In this document: positions 1 through 7,039 of the stretch, piece after piece | Layout of the letters: each line of letters begins with the position of its first letter | Position numbering within the stretch: the stretch's first letter is position 1 | Origin: DASRJX01 sp035649235 | GTDB lineage: Bacteria > Acidobacteriota > Polarisedimenticolia > Gp22-AA2 | Assembly (NCBI GenBank): GCA_035649235.1 | Contig: DASRJX010000130.1 | Span: 1-11,872, forward strand | DNA: 11,872 nucleotides | Direction: 5' to 3' | Made by a program: the position numbers and the translations under genes | The notes under the pieces: model-generated | The model's input: only the letters and a program-made list of their open reading frames with translations | The model's database searches: none | What the model was told of the DNA's origin: nothing

Positions 1-1314
1 ACCTTCGGCCTTTCAATCCTGACCGGGATGGTCTTCGGACTGGCGCCGGCGTTGCAGGCGTCGCGGCCGGGCCTCGACGAGGTCCTCAAGGAGACGGGGC
101 GCGGGGACGGGATCGGCGGGCGGGGCCACCGCCTCCTCGCCTCCTTCGTGGTGTCGCAGGTGGCCGTGGCGCTGGTGCTGCTGGTGTCCGCCGGCCTGCT
201 CATCCGGAGCTTCGTCCGCCTGCGGGCCGTTGATCCCGGCTTCGGCACGGACCACGTCCTGACCCTGCGCCTCACCCTGCCCCAGAGCCGCTACACCGAG
301 GACGCCCAGGTGGCGGCGTTCTTCTACGACCTGCTGCCGCGCCTGTCGCGCCTGCCTGGGGTGCAGTCGGTCGCCGCCATCTCCAACCTGCCGATGAGCG
401 GAGACAACGCCAGCGCGTCGTTCGCCATCGAAGGGCTTCAAGTTACCGAGGGGCAGCCTTCACCGCACGGGGACTCGCACGTCGTCAGCCACGACTACTT
501 CGCGGCCATGCGGATCCCGCTGCTGCGCGGCCGCCTGTTCGAGCCGCGCGACGCGCGCGACGGGACCAAGGTCGCCATCATCGACCAGGTGCTGGCGGAT
601 CGCTACTGGCCGGGAGAGGATCCGACGGGCCGCCGGATCGCCCTGTACTTCGAAGGAAGCCCCGACAAGCCGGTCTGGCGGGAGATCGTCGGCGTGGTCG
701 GCCACGTCATGAAGTACGGCCTCGACGGGCGGGTCAAGGAGCAGTACTACATCCCCGCGCCGCAGATGCCCCGCCGCAGCATGTTCGTCGTGCTGCGCAC
801 GGCGACCGACCCGGCGTCGCTGGCCGGCGCCGCGCGCACGGCACTGCGCGATCTCGACGCCGATCTGCCGCCCTTCCAGGTGCGGACCATGGATCAGGTG
901 GTGGACGAGACGCTCGTCACCCGGCGCTTCTCGATGCTCCTGCTCGCCAGCTTCGCGGGGCTGGCGCTCTTCCTGGCCGGCGTCGGCCTGTACGGCGTCA
1001 TTTCCTACTCGGTCGTCCAGCGCACCCGCGAGATCGGCCTCCGGATGGCGCTCGGCGCCCGGGGGCCGGACGTGGTGCGCATGGTGGTGCGGCGCGGGCT
1101 GGGATTGACGGCGGCCGGCCTCGCGATCGGGCTCGCCGTGGCGTTCGCCGTCACGCGCTTCCTCTCGACGCTGCTGTTCTCCGTGCCGCCGACGGACCCC
1201 CTCACGTTCGTCTCGATCGCCGCGCTCCTGGCCGCCGTCGCCTGCGTGGCTTCGTTCCTGCCGGCCTGGCGCGCGGCCCGCGTCGATCCGATGGAGGCGC
1301 TGCGCGAGGGGTAG
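1..1314 (+). CDS. MacB/FtsX-type ABC transporter permease, orphan duplicated type (5' end missing)
   Basis: The reading frame is open from the first base, so the gene starts before the window; 437 C-terminal residues are visible. They begin with the family stretch GMVFGLAPALQASRP, which normally links a first FtsX domain to a second module. A hydrophobic helix follows at about nt 140-205, then a periplasmic MacB-PCD-like domain at about nt 240-900. Three C-terminal membrane helices lie near nt 930-1015, 1095-1170 and 1200-1270. The cytoplasmic FtsX motif TREIGLRMALGA falls between the first two of these, and the tail VDPMEALREG is typical. A second full module after an FtsX end indicates the roughly 800-aa duplicated permeases seen in Acidobacteriota, usually without an adjacent ATPase gene. 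Role: inner-membrane permease of a MacB-like mechanotransmission or efflux system; the substrate is unknown. No ATPase is visible downstream. The family call is firm; the orphan status is inferred. Confidence 0.9.
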   Translation, partial: TFGLSILTGMVFGLAPALQASRPGLDEVLKETGRGDGIGGRGHRLLASFVVSQVAVALVLLVSAGLLIRSFVRLRAVDPGFGTDHVLTLRLTLPQSRYTEDAQVAAFFYDLLPRLSRLPGVQSVAAISNLPMSGDNASASFAIEGLQVTEGQPSPHGDSHVVSHDYFAAMRIPLLRGRLFEPRDARDGTKVAIIDQVLADRYWPGEDPTGRRIALYFEGSPDKPVWREIVGVVGHVMKYGLDGRVKEQYYIPAPQMPRRSMFVVLRTATDPASLAGAARTALRDLDADLPPFQVRTMDQVVDETLVTRRFSMLLLASFAGLALFLAGVGLYGVISYSVVQRTREIGLRMALGARGPDVVRMVVRRGLGLTAAGLAIGLAVAFAVTRFLSTLLFSVPPTDPLTFVSIAALLAAVACVASFLPAWRAARVDPMEALREG

Positions 1315-1372
1315 CGTCCGGCGCCCCACCTCCCGGGTCACGTTTAGGCTGGTCGTCCGCGTCGCCGTGGGG

Positions 1373-1378
1373 CATAAT
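1373..1378 (+). promoter_or_regulatory. Candidate -10 element (CATAAT) for the secreted-protein pair
   Basis: CATAAT matches five of six bases of the sigma70-type -10 and is one of few AT-rich spots in the 99-bp gap between the permease stop and the ATG at 1414. The hexamer 17 bp upstream (TGGTCG, 1350-1355) is a poor -35. Transcription would start near 1385 and leave a leader of about 29 nt. Support is weak to moderate. Confidence 0.35.
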
Positions 1379-1400
1379 CCCTCCGAGCCGAATCGTTCTC

Positions 1401-1407
1401 GAGGTGG
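1401..1407 (+). promoter_or_regulatory. Shine-Dalgarno GAGGTGG that fixes the start at 1414
   Basis: GAGGTGG lies 6 nt before the ATG at 1414. A GTG at 1404 in another frame opens a longer reading frame continuous with the beta-helix gene. That GTG lies inside this ribosome site, so it is not a credible start. The site is the right arm of the inverted repeat at 1320-1412. Confidence 0.6.
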
Positions 1408-1413
1408 GCGCCC

Positions 1414-1887
1414 ATGAGACGCATCCTGCGTCTGTCGGTCCTGACCATCCTGCCGCTCCTGGTGTTGTGGTCCCTGGCGCCGGCCTGGACGCTTTCCGCC
1501 TTCCGAACCACCGGTGCGGCGCGTCGGGACAGATCGGCGCGCCCCAGGTCGGGGGCCAACACAGTGAGCCTCGAGCGCGAAACGCCGCTGGTGCAGCCCG
1601 GGGAGTCGATGGCGCTCGCGATCCCGGCGGGATTCAACCGCCTGCAGCCGACCTCCGTGGAAGTCCGCAGTGGCTGTCTCGCCTACGATTTCGGGCTCTA
1701 TCCCGATGGCACCTTGACGGCCGGCGAGGAGCTGCTCCTGTATCGGGGCCAGTCCCTCACCCTGGTGGACGTGTCTCCGCCGGCGCTGCGGGACGACGAC
1801 CTTCAGGAAGAGGTGCACGCGAAGTTCTGGAACCGCGGCGACATGGGCTGCACCTTCCAACTCCTGATCACGGGCAGCGGATTCTGA
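1414..1887 (+). CDS. Small exported protein of unknown function (157 aa)
   Basis: I do not recognise the family. The N-terminus (MRR, then a hydrophobic run at residues 5-27) looks like a signal peptide or signal anchor. A basic, probably disordered stretch follows at residues 31-47. Residues 50-157 alternate polar and hydrophobic residues, as in a small beta-sandwich, with two cysteines at 88 and 146 that could pair after export. The start is supported by GAGGTGG 6 nt upstream. The stop codon overlaps the next gene's ATG (TGATG, one shared base), so translation of the two is probably coupled and the products may act together outside the cytoplasm. It could be an accessory or anchoring partner of the beta-helix protein, but nothing in its sequence proves that. 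Confidence 0.75.
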   Translation: MRRILRLSVLTILPLLVLWSLAPAWTLSAFRTTGAARRDRSARPRSGANTVSLERETPLVQPGESMALAIPAGFNRLQPTSVEVRSGCLAYDFGLYPDGTLTAGEELLLYRGQSLTLVDVSPPALRDDDLQEEVHAKFWNRGDMGCTFQLLITGSGF

Positions 1888-4226
1888 TGCGACGCCTCGT
1901 GCTGATCCTCTGCGTGCTGCTCGCCACAGACGGTCGGGCCTGGGCCGCGCTCTGCCAGGCGTCGGCCGCCTGCGACCCCGGCCCGTGCCTCGCCTCCAGT
2001 CCCGACTCCTGGGACTGCGGCCACGTGCCGAACGGCGGCGTCGACAACGTCAACATCCTCGCGCCGAAGGCGATGCTCCTCGACGCCGACCTCGACATCC
2101 TGGGAGGCGACGACAGCGCGCACAACTTCATCACCGGCACGCTGACCTCCGACGGCCACAATCGGACGATCACGATCCGGCCGACCTCGGACAGACTGAA
2201 GTACACCGTCCTGCGCGGGACGCTGAACCTGCGCGGCGGCGATCGCGTCCTCTGCCGCGGCAGCGGGGAGGACAGCTGCTTCGTGACCATCCAGCCGGGC
2301 GCCGGCACCCACCTCCTCATGGATGGGACGATCGGCGCCGAGCAGGAGGCCGGCGAGGTGAGCGCCGTCGGGACGACGTACACGATCTCCGGCATCACGA
2401 CGACCGGCTTCGCCGTCGGGGACGTGCTCTGGTGGACCTCCGGCTTGGCCGACAACTTCCCCTACGAAGTCACGGCGCTGACCGAAACGTCGGTGACCTA
2501 CCAGACCGATCTGCCGGACGCCTCGTCGTCCGACCTGCTGCTGACGCCCGACGAGGGCTCCGTCGGGGGCGGGCTGCCGTCCATGACCCACAGCCTCCCG
2601 AGTCTCGTGCCCGCAGCCAGCGACAGGTTCCGGCTCGTCAAGCCCGTGAAGTGGGGCTACGTCGGGACCGGGTACTGGCGTCTCTCCGGCGGCAACGAGC
2701 CGCAAAACGACGCCTCGAACTTCCGGCTCAACGGCGTCAGCATCGTCAACACCCGGGGGAACCCCTCGGTCGAGACGCTCAAGCTCGTGATCCCCCCGAC
2801 GCACGCCGGGCAGCGACAGTTCTCGTTTCTCATGCTCGGCGAGCACACGGTGTCGAGCAACGGCGCGTTCCAGCTGCCTGGACTGCAGAGGACCGCCCTG
2901 GATCGGATCTACATCCACGACTCCCTGGAGGGCTCCGCGCAGAGTGCGTCGTTCATCATCACGCAATGCGTGGCCGGCCCATGTGGCGCGGCCTATCCCG
3001 CGCGGAACGTCTTCGTCGGCAACCTGCACGGCACGCGCACCATCAGCGCGCCTCTCCGCGTCGGGAACCTCTTTGCCGCCAACCCGCCGAGCAACGTGGT
3101 CGTCTGGCAGCCGACGATCCACGACGGTCCGAACCGGACCAGCGCGCAGGCCCACGGGATCACGATGGACGAGTGCTCCAACTGCCTCGTGTATCGCGGC
3201 GCGGTCTGGAACTGGTTCGATCGGGACACCGGGATCGGCGAGGCCTATTCCCTGAACGGAGTGAGCGGCGGCAGCGTGATCGCCGACTCCTACGCCATCA
3301 ATGCGGGACAGTGCGCCGTGATCGACGACTGGAACATGGTCAACTCCTACTGCTCGAACACGCGGTCCACGGGTGTCGGCTGCGATCCGTCCGCGGGCAG
3401 GGGAGGCACCATCTTCAGCACCGTGATCGGACGCTGGGGGCTCGGCGTGCCGCGCACGGCGGGCATCGGCGATTGCAACGTCGACGGCGCCTTTCTGCTC
3501 GGGTCCGCCTCGTCGGTGTCCTCGACCTATGGCTGGATCCAGACCCGCGGGGCGGACGCCCCTCTGACGGTGCGGAACGTGGTCGCCAAGGATTACAAGA
3601 CCGCGGGCTTCGCCGTGCTCGACAGCTCCGACCAGGACACCACGATCGAGCACGTGACGTGCGGTGGTCCGGCTGGCGGGAACGCTCCGTGCGTGCGCGA
3701 CGAATCGACGCCGGCCTCGGCGCGCAGCACGACGGTCAGGGACGTCGCGGCCCTGAGATGCGGCCGCCCCGACACCAGCGCCTGGATCGGATCGGCAGCC
3801 GCCAACGTCACGGACAGCCTCGATGCCGCCACCCGGGACTCGGACGCCTGCGGGCCGGCTTCGGGATGGTCGGCGAACGCCCACGAAGGCGCGTTCCAGG
3901 AGCTCAAGTTCGCAGCACCCGACTCCAACGACTTCAACCTCCGGACCTCCAGCCCGCTCTATCGCGCCGGCCTCACGCCGCCGCGCTCCTCGCGCGGGGC
4001 CCGGTGCATCCTGTTCGATCCGTCACGCCTGCGCCCCGGCCTGACGCTGGACCTGGACTGGGCCAATCTCGCCACGGAGACCTGCGCCGATCCCGACCAT
4101 GACGGCTACGTCACGCTGCGGCTGGGGCCCGACAGTCCGGACTCATGTGCTGAGGTGACCGACCTGCGCAATGCCTCCACCTGCGACAACGGCGAGACGC
4201 CGCCGGGGAAGCGGGTCCTCCCGTAA
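1887..4226 (+). CDS. Secreted cysteine-rich protein with predicted right-handed beta-helix fold (779 aa)
   Basis: The ATG at 1887 gives a clean signal peptide: MRR, a hydrophobic core at residues 4-13, then a small-residue cleavage region near AWA (residues 18-20). Residues 40-75 (W, G.VP..G.DNV.I, then LLDADLDI) resemble the opening strands of G8-like or parallel beta-helix proteins. Residues 80-150 and 275-620 hold many short V/I/N/G-rich strand-and-turn repeats. Residues 680-695 (NDFNLRTSSPLYRAG) match the DF.L...SP...G ending common in beta-helix and polysaccharide-lyase-like proteins. The predicted mature chain has 22 cysteines, several closely paired (123/131, 361/366, 430/433, 592/602), suggesting disulfides. 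Residues 735-741 (DPDHDGY) look like a calcium-binding loop. It may bind or cleave a glycan, but I see no identifiable catalytic set. It has no strong ribosome site of its own and overlaps the preceding stop by one base. An in-frame GTG at 1404 would lose the signal peptide and was rejected. Confidence 0.8.
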   Translation: MRRLVLILCVLLATDGRAWAALCQASAACDPGPCLASSPDSWDCGHVPNGGVDNVNILAPKAMLLDADLDILGGDDSAHNFITGTLTSDGHNRTITIRPTSDRLKYTVLRGTLNLRGGDRVLCRGSGEDSCFVTIQPGAGTHLLMDGTIGAEQEAGEVSAVGTTYTISGITTTGFAVGDVLWWTSGLADNFPYEVTALTETSVTYQTDLPDASSSDLLLTPDEGSVGGGLPSMTHSLPSLVPAASDRFRLVKPVKWGYVGTGYWRLSGGNEPQNDASNFRLNGVSIVNTRGNPSVETLKLVIPPTHAGQRQFSFLMLGEHTVSSNGAFQLPGLQRTALDRIYIHDSLEGSAQSASFIITQCVAGPCGAAYPARNVFVGNLHGTRTISAPLRVGNLFAANPPSNVVVWQPTIHDGPNRTSAQAHGITMDECSNCLVYRGAVWNWFDRDTGIGEAYSLNGVSGGSVIADSYAINAGQCAVIDDWNMVNSYCSNTRSTGVGCDPSAGRGGTIFSTVIGRWGLGVPRTAGIGDCNVDGAFLLGSASSVSSTYGWIQTRGADAPLTVRNVVAKDYKTAGFAVLDSSDQDTTIEHVTCGGPAGGNAPCVRDESTPASARSTTVRDVAALRCGRPDTSAWIGSAAANVTDSLDAATRDSDACGPASGWSANAHEGAFQELKFAAPDSNDFNLRTSSPLYRAGLTPPRSSRGARCILFDPSRLRPGLTLDLDWANLATETCADPDHDGYVTLRLGPDSPDSCAEVTDLRNASTCDNGETPPGKRVLP

Positions 4227-4235
4227 TCGTCCCGA

Positions 4236-5849
4236 TCAGCGCAGCCGCTTCGACCTCCAGTCCTCGAGGATCTGCCGGGCGGCGTTGTAGCCGGGCGCGC
4301 CGGTCACGCCGCCGCCCGGATGCGTCCCGGCCCCGCACAGATACAACCCGCGGATCGGAGTCCTGTAGCGCGCCCAGCCGGGGATCGGCCGGCCGAGGAA
4401 GAGCTGCCCGAGGCTCAGGTCGCCGTGGAAGATGTTCCCCTCGGTGAGCCCGTAGCGCGACTCGAGGTCGACCGGCGACAGGATGTCGCGTGCCAGGACC
4501 GAGCTCTTGAAGTTCGGCGCGAACTCGGTGATGGCGTCGGTCACGCGATCGGCCATGCGCTCCCGCTCGGTGGCCCAGTCCCCTTCGGCCAGGCGATAAG
4601 GCGCGTACTGCACGAAGGCGGTCAGGACGTGGCGGCCGGGAGGCGCCAGGCCGGGATCGAGGAGCGTCGGCACGACGCAGTCGACGTAGGGGTGGGTCGA
4701 GGCGCGGCCGTGCTTCGTCTCGTCCCATGCCTTCTCGTGGTAGTCCATCCCGAGGCAGATCGTGAAGTCGCTGCGCTCCTGGGGCGAGGCGTCCACCGGC
4801 ATCTGCGGCAGGACCGGCGCCTCCGCGAGGGCGAAGTTGATCTTGGCGCAGGGTCCCGCCATCTTGATGCCGGCCACCTCCTGCCGGAAGGCGGCGTCGA
4901 GCGCACCGGCCTCGACGAGCGTCAAGAGCGTGCGCTTCGGATCGGCGTTGCTCGCCACCACCCGGGCCCTGATCTCCTCCCCCGACTCGAGGACGACACC
5001 GTGCGCGCGGCCGCCCTGGACCAGGATACGGGCCACGGGCTCGCCGGTGCGCACCTCGCAGCCGTGGGCCCGCGCCGCCGCGGCGAGGGCCTGGGTGATA
5101 GCACCCATGCCGCCCTGGACGTGGCCCATGAATCCCTGCGACAGCTCGTCCCCGCCCGACAGCGAGTGGAACACCAGGCCGGACGCCGAGCCCGGAGTCA
5201 TCGGCCCGCCGTGCGCGCCGAGGACGTTCGAGCAGCCGATGAGGTTCTTGACCTCGGGGCGCTCGAAACGGGCCTCGACCAGGTCGGCGACGCTCGCCGT
5301 CAGGAACCGGACCAGGCGTGCGCTGTCGGCCTCGCCCATCTTCCGGAGCCGCAGGCCGAGACGCGCCATCTCGGGGAGCGCCGCGAGGCCGCCATCGAGG
5401 ACCGGTGGCGGCTCCAGGAAGAAGGCCTCGAGGTAGGACGCCAGACGCTTGATCTCGGAGTCGAAGGCCACGAAGGCCTTGGCGTCCCGGGGCGAGATCG
5501 TCTCGATCCCGGCGGCTGTGCGGCGGGGGTCCTGGTACAGGAAGAGCGGGTGGCCCCGGCGCGCGGGGACGAACAGCAGCGGGTCGCAGGGCGTCATCCG
5601 CAGGCCGTGCCGCGCGAGGCCCAGCTCGCGGATGACCTCCGGTCGCATCATGCTGGCGATGTAGGCGGCGGTCGAGGCGCGGAAGCCGGGCGCTATCTCC
5701 TCGGTGACGCAGGCGCCTCCGACGATCGCCCGGCGCTCCAGGACGCAGGTCCTGAGGCCCGCGCGCGACAGGAGCCCGGCGGTGACCAGCCCATTGTGCC
5801 CGCCGCCGATCACGACGGCGTCTTGGATCGAAGCGCCGTTCCGGTCCAT
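4236..5849 (-). CDS. FAD-dependent oxidoreductase, PYROXD2 / phytoene-desaturase-like (537 aa)
   Basis: This is a flavoprotein of the amine-oxidase/phytoene-desaturase superfamily, close to the group named after human PYROXD2, whose substrate is generally unknown. The N-terminal Rossmann motif VVIGGGHNGL is at residues 12-21 with the ribose-binding Glu at 38. A second dinucleotide-side segment (GGMGAITQALA, 246-256) is followed by VVASNADPKRT (297-307). The C-terminal FAD motif GLYLCGAGTHPGGGVTGAPG (501-520) is strongly characteristic. Full length for the family. The start is set by the ribosome site TAGGAG 8 nt upstream, which overlaps the stop codon of the preceding gene. It is the last gene of the minus-strand operon, whose upstream members suggest oxidation of an imported amino-acid-like compound. 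No carotenoid genes are nearby, so a desaturase role in pigment synthesis is unlikely here. Confidence 0.88.
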   Translation of the reverse strand: MDRNGASIQDAVVIGGGHNGLVTAGLLSRAGLRTCVLERRAIVGGACVTEEIAPGFRASTAAYIASMMRPEVIRELGLARHGLRMTPCDPLLFVPARRGHPLFLYQDPRRTAAGIETISPRDAKAFVAFDSEIKRLASYLEAFFLEPPPVLDGGLAALPEMARLGLRLRKMGEADSARLVRFLTASVADLVEARFERPEVKNLIGCSNVLGAHGGPMTPGSASGLVFHSLSGGDELSQGFMGHVQGGMGAITQALAAAARAHGCEVRTGEPVARILVQGGRAHGVVLESGEEIRARVVASNADPKRTLLTLVEAGALDAAFRQEVAGIKMAGPCAKINFALAEAPVLPQMPVDASPQERSDFTICLGMDYHEKAWDETKHGRASTHPYVDCVVPTLLDPGLAPPGRHVLTAFVQYAPYRLAEGDWATERERMADRVTDAITEFAPNFKSSVLARDILSPVDLESRYGLTEGNIFHGDLSLGQLFLGRPIPGWARYRTPIRGLYLCGAGTHPGGGVTGAPGYNAARQILEDWRSKRLR

Positions 5850-5857
5850 CGGTCAGG

Positions 5858-5863
5858 CTCCTA
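5858..5863 (-). promoter_or_regulatory. Shine-Dalgarno TAGGAG overlapping the upstream gene's TAG stop
   Basis: On the minus strand TAGGAG begins with the TAG stop of the DAO-family gene and lies 8 nt before the ATG at 5849. A ribosome terminating on the first gene sits on the initiation site of the second, which supports coupled translation and confirms this start. Confidence 0.7.
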
Positions 5864-7039
5864 CGCCATGATCGGGTCGTCCTTGTAGCGCGAGCGCAGC
5901 AGCGCCCCGGTCCTGAAGCGCTCGATCGACAGAGGGGCGATGTCGAGACTCGCCCGGCCGTCGAGGATCAGCTCGGCGATGAGGCGGCCGGTCACCGGCG
6001 CCTCCTTGAAGCCGTGCCCCGAGAAGCCGCAGCACATCAGGAACCCCTCCACCCCGGGCACCGGCCCCAGGACCGGATGGAAATCGGGGGTCCCCTCGAG
6101 CAGCCCGGCCCAGCCGCCCCGCACGGTGCCGGAGCCGAGCCGCGGCATCGATCGCGCCAGGCGCTGCGCCACGTCTTCGATGTAGGCGTCGGATGGCTGC
6201 GTCGGATAGCCGTCCGGATCCAGGGGACCTTTGTAGTACGAGTTCCCTTCGGCCATCACCTGGCCCTGCCCCTCGGGCCGGTAGGAGAGACCGTTGACGA
6301 AGTCGTAGACGCTCGGCGTGTCGACGGGGTAGGCCTCCCCCGGCGGCGCCTTGATGATCCCTTCTTCGATGAGCTCGAGCTTGAGGGGCAGGTCGACGCA
6401 GGCCATCCTCGCCAGGCGATCGGCCCACGGGCCCGCGGCGTTGACGACCGTGCCGCAGGCGATGGCGCCGCGCGAGGTCAGGACGCCGGACACCCTGCCG
6501 CGCTCGACCGTGAGACCCGTGGCGGGCGTCCCCTGCATCACCTCGACGCCGAGATCGCGCGCCCTTCCGGCGAAAGCGACGGTCGTGCCGTAGCCGTCGC
6601 CGTAGCCGGCGTCCTCCTCGAAGGCGAACGCCGCGCCGTCCTCGGTGTTGAGGCCCGGCACCAGCGCCCGCGCCTCCTGCGCGTCGACGAGCCGCGTCGG
6701 CACGCCGCACCGGGCGCCAAGCGCCGTGTTCAGAAGGAGCGCCTCGCGGTCCTTCTCCCCCACCATGAGGACCAGGCCGTTCCGGACGAATCCGGAGTGG
6801 CCGCCGACCTCCTCGTCGAAGCGGGAGAAGAAGTCCCGCGCCTGCCGGGCGATCTCGACCACGAGCGGCGTCGAGTAGTGCTGCCGGATGACGCCTCCGG
6901 TGCGGCCGCTGCAGCCGGAGGCGAGGGTCTCCTTCTCCAGCAGGACGACGTCGGTCAGACCCCGGCGGGCCAGGTGGTAGGCGGTGCTCGCCCCCTGGAT
7001 GCCGCCTCCGACGATCACCACGTCAGCCGAGGCGCGCAC
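5861..7039 (-). CDS. FAD-dependent oxidoreductase, DAO family, sarcosine-oxidase-beta-like (392 aa)
   Basis: This is a DAO-family flavoenzyme that would oxidise the C-N bond of an amine or amino acid, most like SoxB/glycine-oxidase-type proteins. The N-terminal VVIVGGGIQGAS (7-18) binds the FAD ADP moiety, with the ribose Glu at 35. SGCSGRTGGVIRQHYSTP (41-58) is the usual flavin-contact segment of SoxB-like members. NAAGPWAD (200-207), GWAGLLEGTPDFHPVLGP (309-326) and CCGFSGHGFKEAP (336-348) complete the fold. The length suits a single-chain family member; the other subunits of heterotetrameric sarcosine oxidase are absent nearby. The GTG start at 7039 places residue 1 just before the first beta strand. 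It overlaps the symporter gene's 3' end by 17 nt, and the ribosome site is modest (AAAGGG, 6 nt upstream). The exact substrate cannot be read from the sequence. Confidence 0.88.
   Translation of the reverse strand: MRASADVVIVGGGIQGASTAYHLARRGLTDVVLLEKETLASGCSGRTGGVIRQHYSTPLVVEIARQARDFFSRFDEEVGGHSGFVRNGLVLMVGEKDREALLLNTALGARCGVPTRLVDAQEARALVPGLNTEDGAAFAFEEDAGYGDGYGTTVAFAGRARDLGVEVMQGTPATGLTVERGRVSGVLTSRGAIACGTVVNAAGPWADRLARMACVDLPLKLELIEEGIIKAPPGEAYPVDTPSVYDFVNGLSYRPEGQGQVMAEGNSYYKGPLDPDGYPTQPSDAYIEDVAQRLARSMPRLGSGTVRGGWAGLLEGTPDFHPVLGPVPGVEGFLMCCGFSGHGFKEAPVTGRLIAELILDGRASLDIAPLSIERFRTGALLRSRYKDDPIMA

Larger units (their letters stand above)
1320..1412 (+). repeat. 12-bp inverted repeat enclosing a promoter and covering the next gene's RBS
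   Basis: The left arm at 1320-1332 (GGCGCCCCACCTC) and the right arm at 1401-1412 (GAGGTGGGCGCC) are complementary over 12 base pairs with a single bulged C, separated by 68 nt. The right arm contains the whole Shine-Dalgarno of the gene starting at 1414 and ends one base before its ATG. The left arm can also pair with 1367-1373 (GTGGGGC) over 7 bp, giving a competing, closer hairpin. In a read-through transcript from the permease gene the long hairpin would hide the ribosome site; a transcript starting inside the loop would lack the left arm. The complementarity is seen; the function is inferred. GC-rich DNA makes chance pairing easier. Confidence 0.5.

Noticed and set aside
1404..1886. N-terminal extension of the beta-helix gene back to a GTG at 1404
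   Set aside because: The extension reads through another gene in a different frame, has arginine/proline-rich composition, and would bury the signal peptide that begins cleanly at the ATG at 1887. The GTG itself lies within a ribosome site.
1803..3884. Long open frame on the minus strand opposite the secreted pair
   Set aside because: Its translation is rich in R, G, V and H with no domain pattern. The plus-strand frame has a signal peptide and beta-helix-like features. Long antisense frames are expected at this GC content.
4212..4223. Hairpin CGGG-TCCT-CCCG at the end of the beta-helix gene as a terminator
   Set aside because: Only a 4-bp stem, inside coding sequence, with no T-run after it. 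The 9-bp gap between the convergent stops leaves no room for a standard intrinsic terminator.
4320..5888. Plus-strand open frame opposite the PYROXD2-like gene
   Set aside because: The minus strand encodes a full FAD enzyme with all its motifs. The opposite frame is low-complexity, R/H/G/E-rich and has no recognisable domain.
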